Source of the DNA: Megamerina dolium
Taxonomy: Eukaryota > Arthropoda > Insecta > Diptera > Megamerinidae
NCBI GenBank assembly: GCA_963854835.1
Contig: OY978525.1
Location: 49,107,929 to 49,171,928, forward strand
Length of the DNA: 64,000 bases
Direction: 5' to 3'
Shown: positions 10,901 to 22,916 of the stretch, piece after piece
How positions within the stretch are numbered: position 1 is the first letter of the stretch
Layout: every line of letters starts with the position of its first letter
The notes under the pieces: model-generated
Database searches by the model: none
Told to the model about the DNA's origin: nothing
Seen by the model: the letters and a program-made list of their open reading frames with translations, nothing else
Made by a program: the position numbers and the translations under genes

Positions 10901-11100
10901 ACGACGTACTTAAAAACTATGGAAAAAGTACAGCGAATCGCGGCAATGAGTATAACTGGGGCGCTAAAAACAACTCCCCCAACTGCACTAAATAAAATAC
11001 ATTATTGGCCACCTATTGGACTCTATTCAGAGAATCTGGCTGTAGAATCAGCTGAAAGGTTGAAGGCTATAGAGCAATTTGTAAGAAGATATTTTATCCG
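7925..11100 (+). mobile_element. Degenerate LOA-type non-LTR retrotransposon
   Basis: A GC-richer 5' leader (7925-8124, with repeated GGCATG(T/C)CT motifs) is followed by a broken ORF1, endonuclease remnants and a broken reverse transcriptase. Base composition in 7930-9290 is visibly richer in G+C than the surroundings. The C-terminal RT region (KTMEKVQRIAAMSITGALKTTP and what follows) is characteristic of R1/LOA-group LINEs. Many frameshifts and stops show that it is long dead. The 3' end runs into the Harbinger fragment near 11100 without a recognisable tail. Confidence 0.75.
8125..9283 (+). pseudogene. LOA-type ORF1 with DUF4780-like domain, broken
   Basis: The frame opens at an ATG at 8125 with a Ser/Thr-rich N-terminus and a Cys-rich patch, then shifts at least twice (segments 8125-8373, 8566-8766 and 8747-9283). 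The last segment, 178 residues, contains FDGAGWSNGVKILKCND near its start and the R-V-M-Q-P-E…LPT-x-DWRVLQVAKQ pattern further on. I associate this arrangement with the DUF4780 domain found in ORF1 of insect LOA-like elements; that assignment is from memory of the family and needs a profile search. Confidence 0.6.
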
Positions 11101-11107
11101 CCGCTGA
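9300..11107 (+). pseudogene. LOA-type ORF2 remnants (endonuclease and RT)
   Basis: Around 9518-9680 a stretch reading S-D-A-N-S-H-H-S-x-W-G-C-P-D-I-N-D-R-G-E matches the conserved catalytic block of LINE endonucleases. RT remnants follow in 10186-10488 (DAKVVFIPKADR, then LTSFILKTFEKIID) and 10514-11107, which includes a D-I-S-G-A-F-N-T block and the C-terminal R1/LOA signature. The RT active-site YADD block is missing, lost in a deletion between the DISGAF block and the thumb region near 10610. At least four frame breaks are present. Confidence 0.7.
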
Positions 11108-11305
11108 CGTCGCTTTTTTAGAGTGAGAAATGTCAAATGTTTTCTGTATTTGTGCATTTGTGTATTGTGTGTACGTTCGGCAAAATAAACTAAAACATGT
11201 ATACAACAATATAGTATGTGAATAGAGTGGAAAACAGTGTAATTATTAAAATAGTTTAATAAAATAATTAAACAAAAACTTTGTTTGGATTTGATATCCA
11301 CCGTA

Positions 11306-12163
11306 ATGTCGTCGGCATCAAGAAGGAGTGAGCGGAACTATTTGCGGACTAAACGTAAATCATTACGAGAATCGTCAGACCCTTATGTTCTTTCAGAGGA
11401 AAGATTTAGGGAAATCTTTCGGCTTCCAAAGGATGTTTGCCAGCTATTTTTAATAGAAATTGCTCCTTATATGCAAACAAGAACATATAGAAGTGGTTTG
11501 TCGAAGAAGTTGAGATTTTTAGTAGCTCTTCATTTTTTTGCTCATGGTGAGTTGAAACATCCTTTAATTTTATTTTATTGCTTTCTAAAAATACAAATTT
11601 GCTAGTTGTTATCAGCGTGCAGTTTGACAGGATTTGTTAATAAATGTTTCACAATGCAGTGTGAGTCGTTACGTGAAAGAAGTTGTCACTATTATTGACA
11701 AATATTTTCTCACGAGGTTCATTAAATTTCCATGCACAACTGACAAGATATTCGCTGTTAAACAACAGTAAGGACTCATATTTTTATTAATACTATTAAA
11801 TAAAAATATCTAATAAAAATTTCGCAGGTTTTATGAAAATGTTCAATTTCCGGGGGTGATTGGTGCTATTGACTGTAGCCATTTTAAAATTAAAGCTCCT
11901 TCATCCGCAATAGAGTTCCTACATGTCTGCCGAAAGGAAGGACATTCGACGAATGTACAGGTGGTAAGTGCAAAATAACCATTATACAAAAATGAATTAT
12001 TCTTCTGAGTTTCAAATTATAAGATTTGCGATTACAATTTGCGGATATTAGATTGCAACGCACGTTTTGGTGGTGCATCACACGACGCCTCTATTTGGAG
12101 GGCAAGTGCACTGAGGGTTCTTTTGAAAAATAGGTACAAAAGTGGCGTACGCAATTTTCATCT
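11306..12163 (+). pseudogene. HARBI1-like PIF/Harbinger transposase, four exons, truncated
   Basis: Exons can be read at 11306-11546, about 11612-11767, 11828-11963 and 12024 to about 12163. The introns are short; donors GTGAGT, GTAAGG and GTAAGT pair with AG acceptors. Exon 1 gives a basic N-terminus and the block FREIFRLPKDVCQLFL, exon 3 gives VIGAIDCSHFKIKAP (first catalytic Asp) and exon 4 gives ILDCNARFGGASHDASIW (second catalytic Asp). The third catalytic residue is lost because sequence changes to family M gypsy DNA near 12170-12205. A TGA replaces an expected Gly codon in exon 2, and the phase across intron 1 does not fit. Family members are DDE nucleases of DNA transposons; this is a dead fragment. 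Confidence 0.8.
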
Positions 12164-12204
12164 TCTGAGTAGGATTGTAATCATATCAATAATATTTAGC
12201 TAAA

Positions 12205-13870
12205 TAATCGGCCAATGCACATTCTTCACACTTCCGAATGCAATCAACGACATCACGAAATCCAACCTAATAAAATCGTTTCTTTATTTTCTCGAGAGTT
12301 TTGGTGATACCCAAATGCCCTGATTTATTCTTACCTTGCGTACCACTAGAAGATTTTTCCATTTTCACCTTCCAATGCTCGGAATAGACATCCATCTCGT
12401 AAGTGCAGGCTTTGTCATTGTTCTCAGAATGCGTTTGCTATTGGACTTTCATTAGTAATTTCATTAGTAATTTCTTGCCAATCTGGGCATATGCCACGTT
12501 CTTTGTATTCCATAATCTTTGCGAGATCTTGGTCGTTCTGCTAATCTTCTTGTATATGTTTGATGGTCGATGAATCATCTGGTAGGACATTTGTAAGCCA
12601 AGACTCGAGACCAATGTTTACTACCAATGCTGTAAATACAAGATGGAATATCAAAATTATCACGATAAGCAGCATCACGTTTTTCCCTTCGTTCTTCTAG
12701 AGAATTCTTGATTGCTTGCATCGAAGGCGGCAATCACTCACCATATTTCCGCTTTTATCGCATATGAACACCAGTATATTTATTTTCTCGTTGATTCCTC
12801 CTTCTTGCTTTAGGCTTCACAATCGATTGGTGGCAATCACGCGCCAATGTCCTCGTTTATCGCGCATGAACCATTTACCTGTGAATTTATTTTTATATTG
12901 ACCCCTTGTTCTTGCTGCAGGCTGCACTACTGACTTGACTGTCTGACACATTGCTTCATGTAGATCTGTGTTCCCTGTTTCTAGTTTGTGTACAATTGGC
13001 ATTAATCGACACATTAAACTGGCGGCTTCACACGTCATCGCACTACTAACTGTTTCGGCATATATATATGGGTGACATGATTAGGACACGCTTAGTCCCT
13101 CCATCATATATAGTGTCTATAAATGTCTATGCTATTTTTATTTTTCCGATGAATTCTTCCGAAATACCGTAGAACGCTAGATGACATAAGCGCCTAATAT
13201 CGGAAAAGGAAACCTGAAGGCTCTCATTACTCCGTTGCACACGCGATCTCAATTCCACTCGATGCAATTGGCTCTTATATTCGTTATCATATTTGCTCTG
13301 AAGTGTCTCCATCAGTGATATCACGATCTTTCTCTGGAACCATGTCGTGGTTTCATCAAATGTTCGAGGCTTTAGCGTAATTGTAATTGATTCTCTTATC
13401 ACTGATGTGGATGGTCCGTTTCTTTTAGTTTATTGAGCTCGTGGTCTATTTTATCGAACTTTTCTTCCTACATCTACACGTTCTTTTAGTTCTGTAACTT
13501 TCTCGTCAATAGCCCCAGAAATTTTTTGAAGTCTGTAGACAGTTGTTTTCTGGAATTCATCAAAGACGGTTCCTTCTGGCGAGAGGAACTGTCTTGAATA
13601 TCCATTCGCAATTGCTGCTGCATTTTTTGCATTACGCTTTTTATGAATTCCGTCAGTTGACTAATCGAATCTATCTTCCTCTCTTCCTCAGTGGGCACAA
13701 CTGCATGTATTTCGGCTTCCGCAAGGAACTCATGTTCTTCTACATTAATTCTCTTAGCCTCCATGGTTTGCCTTTGCCTCACTACAAGTTTTACTTTTGC
13801 ACTTGATGACGATAGATTCATCTCTGACAACTGCTATATATGCAACAAAAATTTAGCGAATATAGGAATG
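12205..13870 (-). pseudogene. Family M gypsy: deleted gag-pol remnant
   Basis: On the minus strand, 12210-12620 matches the integrase zinc-finger and linker region of the intact element (54550-55030). It jumps near 12640 straight to the gag zinc-knuckle region, and 12700-13870 matches gag up to its SAP-like N-terminus (13486-13830, which includes SSSSAKVKLVVRQRQTMEAK). Most of pol is missing. The zinc-knuckle stretch appears twice in tandem (about 12709-12760 and 12826-12880). Stops and frameshifts are abundant. Confidence 0.8.
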
Positions 13871-13919
13871 ATGTCGTAACTTCCATTAGCAAAATCTTAA
13901 TTTAAGAATTTCACATCTG

Positions 13920-14137
13920 AAAATAAGTATTTCTGTTCTCAAGTCAATAATTTTGATATGAAGTTGAGAACAATATTTTCATATTACTAGAAGGTTTTCG
14001 CAGCAAGAGATGAGTGCAACGGCTATAGAAATGACAGCAGAAGCGGTGTGAACGGCTAAGGCTTAGACGTACCAAGTAAGGTTTAGTTTTTAGTTCTGGA
14101 TTAGACTCAATAACACACAAGTGCACTAAAAAGTAAT
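13920..14137 (+). mobile_element. Element E: 3' part of the 5' LTR
   Basis: The stretch ending GTAATT at 14137/14138 shares its last 65 bp or so (AGTTCTGGATTAGACTCAAT and surroundings) with 30052-30117, and is followed directly by a primer-binding site. It is therefore the 3' end (R/U5) of an LTR. The left boundary is not visible; similarity to the second copy fades upstream of about 14070. Confidence 0.6.
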
Positions 14138-14153
14138 TGGTGCCCAACCGCGA
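14138..14153 (+). promoter_or_regulatory. Element E primer-binding site (tRNA-Lys type)
   Basis: TGGTGCCCAACCGCGA follows the LTR end directly and would pair with the 3' end of a tRNA whose acceptor ends …GGGCACCA. The TGG-GCCCAAC pattern resembles lysine primer sites used by gypsy-type errantiviruses. The tRNA identity is inferred. Confidence 0.5.
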
Positions 14154-14729
14154 CTTTTAAGTACGAACCGAAATTACATAAAAGTTGTTCGGGTAACATA
14201 ACTAAATTAAACTCAATAAAACCCTACCCATATATTGCATCGCAAAGAAGAAGGATAAAATAAAAACAGCACTTACCAAGCCAGTAACAAGGAAGAGGGA
14301 ACACAATTGTAAGTGTTCGTTAAAATTTATAAATTTATGAAAGAAAATATTAAATAAATGATCTTGTGCGAGAATTGATACTGAATAAATTGTAAAATAA
14401 GGAAAACTGTTGCGAAGACCAACTTTTGGAAGAAAATTTATAAACTTATGAAAATATTGATGACAATCAATTACAATTTTTTTTTATTCTAAATTGGAAT
14501 TAAATAAATTGCAAATCAAGAAAATTTTTGCTGGTAAACAAAAGCAATATTTTTTTTTCTCCTTATAAAAAAGGAACGATATTCTGTAAGAGAAGTAGAA
14601 CGCGTATTTGTAATACAAAATCTAAAGGAGAACTTTTAGAAGAAAATTGTGACAGTCCTAGCATTTCCTTTTACGAGTAGAGTAATTGCTAGAAAAAATT
14701 GTAGTTTAAAAATTGCAAGGAGAAATATA

Positions 14730-16463
14730 ATGGATTCAAATCAATTAACGGTTTTAATGCAGGCTGCTATAACTGGTGTACTGCAACAGCAATAAGAGGC
14801 TATTGAATAAAAGCTCAACCGACTGACAGTACAGATAACGAATTTAGAAACCGGCAAAAACCACAAACTTATGAACCGGTGAAAATCACAGTGGGGTGTT
14901 AAATATGAAGAGCCTCTTGATCTAGTGATATCCTTGCCGGAGTTTGAAAGACAGGTCAGCATTTATGTTTGATGGCGTCAAGCCCTTTACACAGCGTATG
15001 AGATATTTCGAAACAATCAGGGTAGCTGCAAAGCTGTGGAGATTATTGGAAATAGATTAAAGGGGTCCGCCGATGCCGTTTTGGCACCTTTTAATACCGT
15101 GCTCTATTTTGAAGCAATAATTACGCAGTTAGACTTTACTTATGAGGACAAACGTCCTCATTTATGTAATTGAGCAAGAGCTTTCTACGCTTCGATAGGG
15201 TAACCTTTTGCTTCTAAAATATTTCGATGAGGTAGAGAAAGAATTGACTCTCCTCACAAACGAGACGATAATGACACATGAAGGTTCTATTGCGGAATCA
15301 ATTTCAACAAAATATAGGGCAGACGCATTAAGGACTAAAAAGACCTCTGTGCGAAACACCTTTTGCGTCTCGACCGTATGATTTACCAAGCGCTCTACCC
15401 TTAGCGTAAGAGCAGTAGGGAACCATGGGGAAAAAGTAAGGCTATTAGTGAACACTTGTGCATCGAAGAACTATATCAAACCCTTGTCAGAACTTAAAAT
15501 GCACAACAGTAATGAAAGAGAAGCTCGACGAAAGAGCTCTTTGGGGCTTATAAGTACCACATATTAATTTTTTTAAATATAGCGACGTTTGACGGTGTAA
15601 TTGGATTAGATTATAATTCTACGCGATTTCGGAAACGAAGCTATTGTTCCATGAGTGCAAAAATGTAAATTTCATTAATGTAATAAGCGAAGGAATTCCT
15701 TCTTCTGTCCGAAAACAGTTTTGTGAAATGATAGAGAATAGAAAGAAGGCTTTTGCAGACCCTAGTCGTTGCCTTTTAATACAAATTACTACCATTAGGT
15801 CAAAAACGGAAGAGCCGGTGTATTCTAGGCTCTATCCTTACCCTATGAGTGTAGCCGACTTCGTCAATAAAGAAGTAGCTGATCCATGTCATCCTACAAT
15901 AATATGATCTGGGTTCTTGTTAAAAAAGGAGTACATCAAGCAAGGATTAAGAAAAACCGATTGGTGATAGACTTCAGGAAACTAAATGAGGTCACAATCG
16001 AGGACAAGTACCCAATGCCAAATATAATGGTGATTTTAGCCAATTTAAAGGAAAAAACCGCTTTCCTTGTAAATTGCCGCCTCCCTTTTGGGCTTAGAAA
16101 TGCCCCCAGTATATTTCAGAGAGCAATCGATTTACGTCGATGTCGTGATTATCTACTCAAAAATAGCAGAAGACCACGTAAGTGACATCGAATGCGTGTT
16201 ACGTAATCTCTGCGAAGCAAATATGAGGGTATCAGTAGAAAAATCAAAATATTTCAAAACAGATGTAGACTACTTAGGTTTTGTGGTATAAAGAGGTCAT
16301 AAATACAAGCCCTGAAAAAGTCATCGGCATAAAATGCTTTCAGCAACAGCCCACACTTCGCTCTTTCCTAGGATCAGCAAATTACAAGAAATGTTTTATC
16401 AAATACTTCGTCAACATAGCAAAACAACTGACCGACGTGCTAAAAGGGAAAAATTGTAATGTA
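14730..16463 (+). pseudogene. Element E (errantivirus-like gypsy): gag to reverse transcriptase remnant
   Basis: An ATG at 14730 opens a short gag-like frame that hits a stop after about 21 codons. Gag remnants continue to about 15200 in several frames. The pol part becomes readable from about 15644: a linker ending …YPMSVADFVNKEV, the RT fingers block with VIDFRKLNEVTIEDKYPMPN (15940-16020), the LPFGLRNAPSIFQ block near 16083 and the RT connection (TLRSFLGSANYKKCFI near 16350). The catalytic Y-x-D-D block is degraded: a deletion joins the F-Q-R-A block to VDVVIIYSK. Frameshifts and stops are numerous. Homology ends abruptly at about 16463, where the LTR-like block of element 1 begins. Confidence 0.75.
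15490..15577 (+). repeat. SINE 3'-end fragment (S2)
   Basis: GCACAACAGTAATGAAAGAG through CACATATTAATTTTTTT matches the last 85 bp of the SINE copies at 23180-23253 and 37640-37727, including the T-rich end. The tRNA-like head is missing. It sits inside degraded element E sequence. Confidence 0.75.
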
Positions 16464-16464
16464 A

Positions 16465-17648
16465 TGTAATAACCATTCAAACATTGGACACCACGGTATA
16501 TCACGGCGAGCAAGAAATCTACGTGATATACAAGAGTAGCACCGATGAAAGAGAAAAAAAATTAGTCCTACAACTCAGTCAATTACAACAATGGTCAACA
16601 TCACACCTGAAAACGCAAAGATAAAAGAGTGCAGTGCAGCGAGCAAAATTCTACATTCCATATAAATCTTCTTCGACACATTAAAGCAGTTTCAACATCG
16701 AGAACAAAATATAAAGCAACGGCGGAATTAACAAGAACTTCGTCCAATAACAGTACAACATAAGAGAGCGGCTCAACAGAAACAGGGAACCAAGAAAATC
16801 AGCATCCGAAGTGGCAGATTGCCAGTAGAAGTTAATAAGATATAAAAATAGATATAAAATACTAAGATACACATATAAATACACGTATATACGTTTTAAC
16901 TAGAAATATCGCATTGCACAATATTTACAACAAGTAGTATTAACTACAAATAATAATGATGACTTACTAAAAATAAGTTATATGACCTACTGAAGGAATT
17001 GCAATGAATTAACCTACTTGAAAAATTGTCATTTCTTCAGAAATTCTTTTGTACTAAAATGGGTTTATATTGTAAATTATGACATATATTTTAGGTTATA
17101 TAAACTAAGACAAGGCCTGAAATTATGGCAATCAGACAAGTAGTAAATCTAGTGAAGTAAGATAACTCGAAGAGCGAGTTAGTGCGTGTATAGTATTAAG
17201 AGTACATTGTTAAAGGATTCAATATCCTATTGAAAGTGGAAATTATATTGTCAAGGATTTAGCGTCCTGTAAATGTATGTATACATGTGAAAGAAAGTAA
17301 AGGTAGTAATCACATTGTGAAGGATACAACATCCTTGATAGAGTCAAATTGTGAAAAAGAATATAGAAAAAGAAATAGAAAATAGAAAAAGAATATATAT
17401 AAATTGTGAAAAGGAAACATTTAAAGAAAACAACTTTGCTGAAGAAAATTACATATTGTTAAATAAAAACCACATGGTAAAAGGAAAACGAATCAACTAA
17501 ATAAAGACAGACTGTTATTAAATTAAATAATAATTGTGTTGTGCGTGAAAGAACTACGGAAAGCAGGGCAGAATAAAAGATAGAGGTAAGTACTAAACTA
17601 TAAGGTATCTAAGCAAAGGTTACGGTGTCGGAAAGAAACGACACAACA
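16465..17648 (+). mobile_element. Element 1 (17.6/297-like gypsy): 5' LTR
   Basis: This block is duplicated at 25705-27388 with high identity, starts TGTAATAACC, ends ACACAACA, and is followed here (but not there) by a primer-binding site. That is the arrangement of a 5' LTR. A TATA-like TTATATAAAC lies near 17095 and downstream sequence is A-rich with several AATAAA motifs. At about 1.18 kb it is long for a gypsy LTR. No matching target duplication was found at the two outer ends, so one or both outer flanks have been rearranged. Confidence 0.65.
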
Positions 17649-17651
17649 TTT

Positions 17652-17670
17652 TGGCGCAGCCGGTAGGATA
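17652..17670 (+). promoter_or_regulatory. Element 1 primer-binding site (tRNA-Ser type)
   Basis: TGGCGCAGCCGGTAGGATA lies three bases after the LTR end. The 17.6/297 group uses a serine tRNA primer with a very similar site, and element 2 has the same site with one change at 42589-42607. Confidence 0.7.
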
Positions 17671-17782
17671 CAGCGAAGTATCTTGTAAGACAAGATATTT
17701 TACGTTAAACGTTTAACGCAGTATTAGGATTCCATTGTTCCCTAGGACATAATAATAGATTTGTGTTCCAGGATAATATTTG

Positions 17783-19400
17783 ATGGAGGTTAGTATCTCC
17801 TCAGATATTGCAATTCAGGAAGCTACCACTTTCGTTTGGGATTTAATTAAAAAACATAGTACTTACGAGCAATACGAGCTCATAAAATCGAAAGTGCAGC
17901 ACGGCAAAGTACTAGCACCAGGTGAGGAACTAGAAGCTGCATTAACAGAATTAAGAAACCTTTTAGAAACACAGGGTGAAGCAAGTTTAGTCGTGAAGGA
18001 CAATTTGGATGCAGCGGAGGCGCAAATAAGAAACCTCAGGTTAAGGATTGTAAACCAAGGATTGGAAGCTGAACAACTAGACGCAAGGAACGTAGAACTT
18101 CACAGAAGGAATCAGAAGCTAGAAAGATTACTGAAGGAGAGAAATATTTCCGAGGAATTTATAGAGAAGAGACTCAGAACCTGCGTGGACACTGAGCAAT
18201 TAAGCGCCCTCCAGGCCCAAGTAAGAAATCTTGAGAAAGAACTCAGTTTAGCAGAAGAGACACCTCTTCGCCGCCGTACACATGTAAGGAAAATACTTAC
18301 GAACCCGCAGCCACAAACAACGGAAAAAATGCGTATAGACGAGATAGCGCAGATGGTTATTAGACTAGTTCCAGTATTCACTGGAGCTGAGTCAAAAGAT
18401 TTGAGAACGGAAGTCCACCAATTTATCGCTGGGTGTAAATTAGCCAGCAGAGGAATTAAACCAGATGAGTTGGAAGATTTCATAGCCTGCATAAAGCCTG
18501 CAAATGCATCTCCGTATAGACGGAGATGCATTTAATTTGATATTGGCGAAAAAATTTGCCAATTTGGAAGAACTATATAAACTTCTAAAAAACACATACC
18601 TGAAAATAACCCATCACTCACCAAATCCAGTTTGCACGGCAATTACCACAAGAAAGCATAATAGCGTTCTCCAGGAGATTAAACGAATTGAAAACCGCCG
18701 CAACTCACTGTGTCAAAAGCACATATGGGGCAAAAAAAGACCTAGCACTGCTGCAGGAGCTAGATAGGTCCACAAGGAAAGCATTCGTAGCAGGCCTTAG
18801 TGAACCATACTAGGTAAGACAGGTACGTTAGAGGAACTGACGGAGGAAGCCGTAAATGTGAATATCCTGCTCAACAGAGGGCAACAGCACTACACACATA
18901 ATGTAGGTCTCAATACCTTAGTAAGTTCTTATGAAGATTGCCAAACCCAAACAGGTAACATAGTAAAGTTCCACCAAAACAGAAATAATAAAGTGCCATT
19001 TAAGGCAGATCAGTATTTAAAGCATAAAGAAAGTCCTCAAAACGGCCAAAGGAAAGTTCCTACCTGTTCCTTCTGCTACAAGAAGGGACACACGAATGTT
19101 TTAAAAGGAAAAATACACCCTTCTGTATAAAATGTAAGCAATATGGGCATGAGTTCAATCTATCTTGTATGTCATTTACAAACAATACAAAGCCGAAAGG
19201 GAATTATACTCCAAAAACAGGCCATAGTAAGGGGAACCAGGAAAATGTAGTGCCTAATCGGAGTAAGTCCGAAACCAAATGTTTCTTTTGCAAGAAGCCC
19301 GGACGCAGGATTGCCGATTGTTACAAACGCAAAGACTTGGAAAAGACTCAGGGAAACTACGTGGAGCCCAGGTACGGCCAATAAACCGGGAACCCCAAAA
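17783..19400 (+). pseudogene. Element 1 gag, broken
   Basis: The ATG at 17783 begins a frame open for about 250 residues. It has an N-terminal helical region (FVWDLIKKHSTYEQ), a long heptad-rich coiled coil at roughly residues 55-140 and a basic patch RRRTHVRK. The frame is broken at 18500 by a 13-bp insertion that forms a hairpin. It resumes at 18504-18767 in another frame, and the nucleocapsid region follows in 18858-19384 with two zinc knuckles (CSFCYKKGHT and CFFCKKPGRRIADC); the GR replacing GH in the second disturbs the histidine ligand. The protein would form the virus-like particle. The homologous gag of element 2 lies at 42703-44110. Confidence 0.8.
18502..18533. repeat. Perfect 13-bp inverted repeat inside gag
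   Basis: AAATGCATCTCCG, a 6-bp loop TATAGA, then CGGAGATGCATTT. In element 2 the same site reads straight through gag without the left arm, so the left arm is an inverted copy of the right arm, a net +13 bp that shifts the frame. Confidence 0.9.
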
Positions 19401-19629
19401 TTTTGCTAAAGATAGGCCAGCTGAAATGGAAGGTGTCAATCATGCGTCTTTAAAGATTGTTGACACACCCTCCACGTCAGATAGCAGGATGGTGTAAGTT
19501 GGTAGTCAGGCGTCCAGAGGGATTGTTGACCCATCTTTCGCATCCAGTGACAGCAATCGTGCTTATTGTTTTGGAGTCTCTGATGTAGATGATGTGTTCA
19601 TTGAGTTTCCGTGTGAGGAAGCAAAAAAT

Positions 19630-22600
19630 TGAAAACTCATTTTACTTGTAGACTCTGGGGCTGTTTAGTAAAATCAACAGTAATTAACAAAAACGTTAGC
19701 AAGAAAGGGAATCCAAGGAAAAATCTTAGTGGTGCATTCGGACGTTAGGGCCAATAACAGTCCAACATGAAAGGACTAATGAATTGAATTTAGAATTACA
19801 TATAATATCTGAAGAGAGAGGGATACTTGCAGATGGCATCCTAGGACGAGACAATTTATGGAACCGGTCGGTCCTCAATACTATGAAAAAAAAGGCTGAT
19901 TTTCTTCGATGAGCGAAAACAGCATTTAATGACTTTCCCTATCAAATCATTGAACGAGGTTAATAAAGTACTCTACAACAGTGAGGTTGTAGTACCAGGG
20001 AGAACTTTGAGGATAGTTCCCTTGTAAGTAAACACCGATTTGAAAACGGTAATAGTGGAAAAACAAGAAGTTTCTCCGGAATATTCTTAGGTGAGACATT
20101 GATGTGTCACAAATAATAAAGTTTATGTACCAATACAGAATACAAATACGAAAGCGTATACTGTGTGTAGCGATATGAGAGTTAATATAGTTAAATTTAA
20201 TCATATAGAGCATATAGAGCATGAAACAGTTTCTAAAATAAATAGCGTTAGGGAAAAGAGTAACTACAAGAGGGTTGCTAAAATATTAGAAACAGTTAAG
20301 TTAGATATGGAAGAAAGAAAATCGATGGAAGACATCTTCAAGTCATTTCACGATTTGTTTTATTTGGAAGGCGATAAATTGTCGTACACAATAGGTATAA
20401 AGCACATGATACCAGTAAAGGCAGATCAGGCACCAATAAATCAGAGACAGTACAGGTTACCAAAAGTGCATAAGAAAGAGAATAATAGACAGGTATATAA
20501 AATGTTGGACGATGAAATAATCGTTCCCAGTTCTTCCCCATGGAATTCACCAATAATATTAGTTTCAAAGAAGGCTGGAAGCGATGGAAAAATAGAAATG
20601 GAGATTAGTTGTTGATATCAGAAAACTGAACGATACCACCATTAAACAGGTTTTTCCAATTCCACGCATTGATGAGATGTTGGATCAGTTATAGTAGTAT
20701 ATAGTAGATATTTTACTACACTTGATATGGCCAGTGGATATCATCAAGTGCTAATGGAAGAGTATAACAGAGAAAAAACCGCTTTTAGTTCAGGTGTCGG
20801 GAATTACGAATTTAATAGAATGCCTTTTGGGTTAACGTGAGCACCCGCTACTTTTTAAAGACTAATGAATCATGTATTAACTGGACTCCAGGGAATAGAT
20901 TGTTTTGTATATTTAGATGACATTTTTGTCTACGGTCGGAATTTGGCACAACATGAATCGCGTTTGTGGAGAGTATTTGAACTCTTACGTAAACATAACT
21001 TAAAACTAAATACAGAGAAGTGCCAATTTTTGCGAAAAGAGATAATTTACCTAGGTCATAAGTGCACTGAGAAAGGGGCATTGGCAGATCCCAGTAAGGT
21101 AGAATGTGTCAAAAACATTCCTGTTCCAAGAAATAGGAAAGATGTTCAGGCATTCTTAGGTTTAGTAAACTATTATAGAAAGTTTGTTGAAAATATGGCA
21201 AGCATAGCGCTACTAATTGATAAATTACTAAGAAAAGATGCAAAATTTTAATGGACCGATAAATGTCAGAAAGCTTTTGAAGACAACAGATGCCAGCAAT
21301 GAAGCCTTGGGAGCAGTTCTATCGCAAGGTGAAATTGGAAAAGATAGACCGATAGCCTTTTCGAGCAGAGCGCTTAGTGATACTGAGAAAAGATATTCCA
21401 CCATTGAAAAGGAATTCTTGGCTATCGTGTGGGCTGTAAAGAATTATCGAGCTTATCTACTCGGTAGACCGTTCAAGATCTACACCGACCACCAGCCACT
21501 ACGAGGAATTGCAAACCTAAAAGATCAGACATCACGTTTAGCACGTTTCAGGCACAAATTAGATCAAATTCAGATTTTGAAATAATTTATAAACCAGGCA
21601 AAAGGAACTTGAACGCGGATGCGCTCAGCAGAGTTCCACAACCGAATCAGGAGTCAACAATGGTTGTGACTCGTTCTATGGCGAGGAATAAAGTCGACGA
21701 AACCGAAAGCCAAGAAGAGCGTGAGGAAAGCTCTGATGACGAATTAGAACTACATGAAAATGCAGAAAATCAGGAAAACAATAATGCGGAACTTCTCACT
21801 AATGAAAAGGATATATTGACGATACTTCGCAACTTCCATGATTCACCTTTGGGAGGGCATCAGGGTGCTCTGAAAACTTATTTCAGGATTAGAAGACAGT
21901 ACAGGTGGAAAGGTATTCGAAGCCAAATTAAGGAATATGTTAAAAATTGTAAAAAATGTCAAACTAACAAGAGCTCGAGGCTCACGAAAATGCCAATGAT
22001 ATTAACTGATGCACCATCTAAGCCATTTGAAAAGGTATATATGGACATGGTAGGAATTCTTCCAGAGACGACATCTGGAAACAAATACATACTTACATTT
22101 CAAGATGATTTTTCCAAATTTTTTATTTGTGTAGCTATACCAGATGCTGAAGCTAGCACAGTAGCAAAAGCGTTTTACAACGAAGTTATTGCGCAATATA
22201 ACATACCAAAAATTTTATTGATTGATAACGGTACGAATTTCACTTCGAAATTGTTTCCGATACATGCAAGATGCTGGGTGTTAAAAAATTACATATAACA
22301 CCGTACCATCCACAAGCAAATGGTTCTTTAGAAAGGAGCCACGAACCTTTAGCAGAATATCTTAGGAGTTTTGTTAAAGAAGATGGGTCGAATTGGGACT
22401 AATGGTTAGCATCAGCAATGCACGTACACAATAACACCATACATACTTCCACAAAACGGACACCATTCAGAGTTTTATACGCTTTCAATATCGATATGCC
22501 GACAAAATTAAAAACAAAAAGGTAAAATCTATACAATGCAGATGATCAAAATAAAGTATTAAAATACCAACTACAAAGGTCACATGAGTTAGTGAGGGAA

Positions 22601-22840
22601 AATCAAGAAAAAGCAAAGAAATTAGCTAAAATTCAATACGACAAAGGAATCCACCCAATAATTTTTAAAATAGGTGATAAAGTATTGTTGAGAAATCAGA
22701 CTAGAAAAAATAAATTTAGTTCCATCTGGACTGGACCATACGAAGTGATACATGTGGACAGCCCAGTAACGAAGACTATCAAAATCGGACAAAATGGTCA
22801 AAACTACCATAATAATTTACTAAAACATTTTTGTCAATAA
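19630..22840 (+). pseudogene. Element 1 pol: protease, RT, RNase H, integrase, broken
   Basis: The protease site VDSGA is near 19650 and is followed by a stop. RT pieces lie at 20163-20615 (fingers; NSPIILVSKK) and 20865-21251 (catalytic YLDDIFV, then LGHKCTEKG and FLGLVNYYRKF). RNase H is at 21280-21585 (DASNEALGAVLSQ, TDHQPLRG). The integrase follows at 21609-22298, with an H-H-C-C zinc finger (GGHQGALKTY … CKKCQ) and the first two catalytic Asp (MDMVGILP, LIDNGTNF). The third catalytic residue (HPQANGSLERS) is read in another frame near 22310, and the C-terminal GPYEV block is at 22592-22840. At least five frameshifts or stops are present. The order PR-RT-RH-IN is standard Ty3/gypsy. Confidence 0.85.
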
Positions 22841-22916
22841 GTAATAATAGTTTAACGAATTAATAGTGATTGTGGTAGAAAGGAAATTTTTTTTTAGTCG
22901 GGATATAAAACACAAT

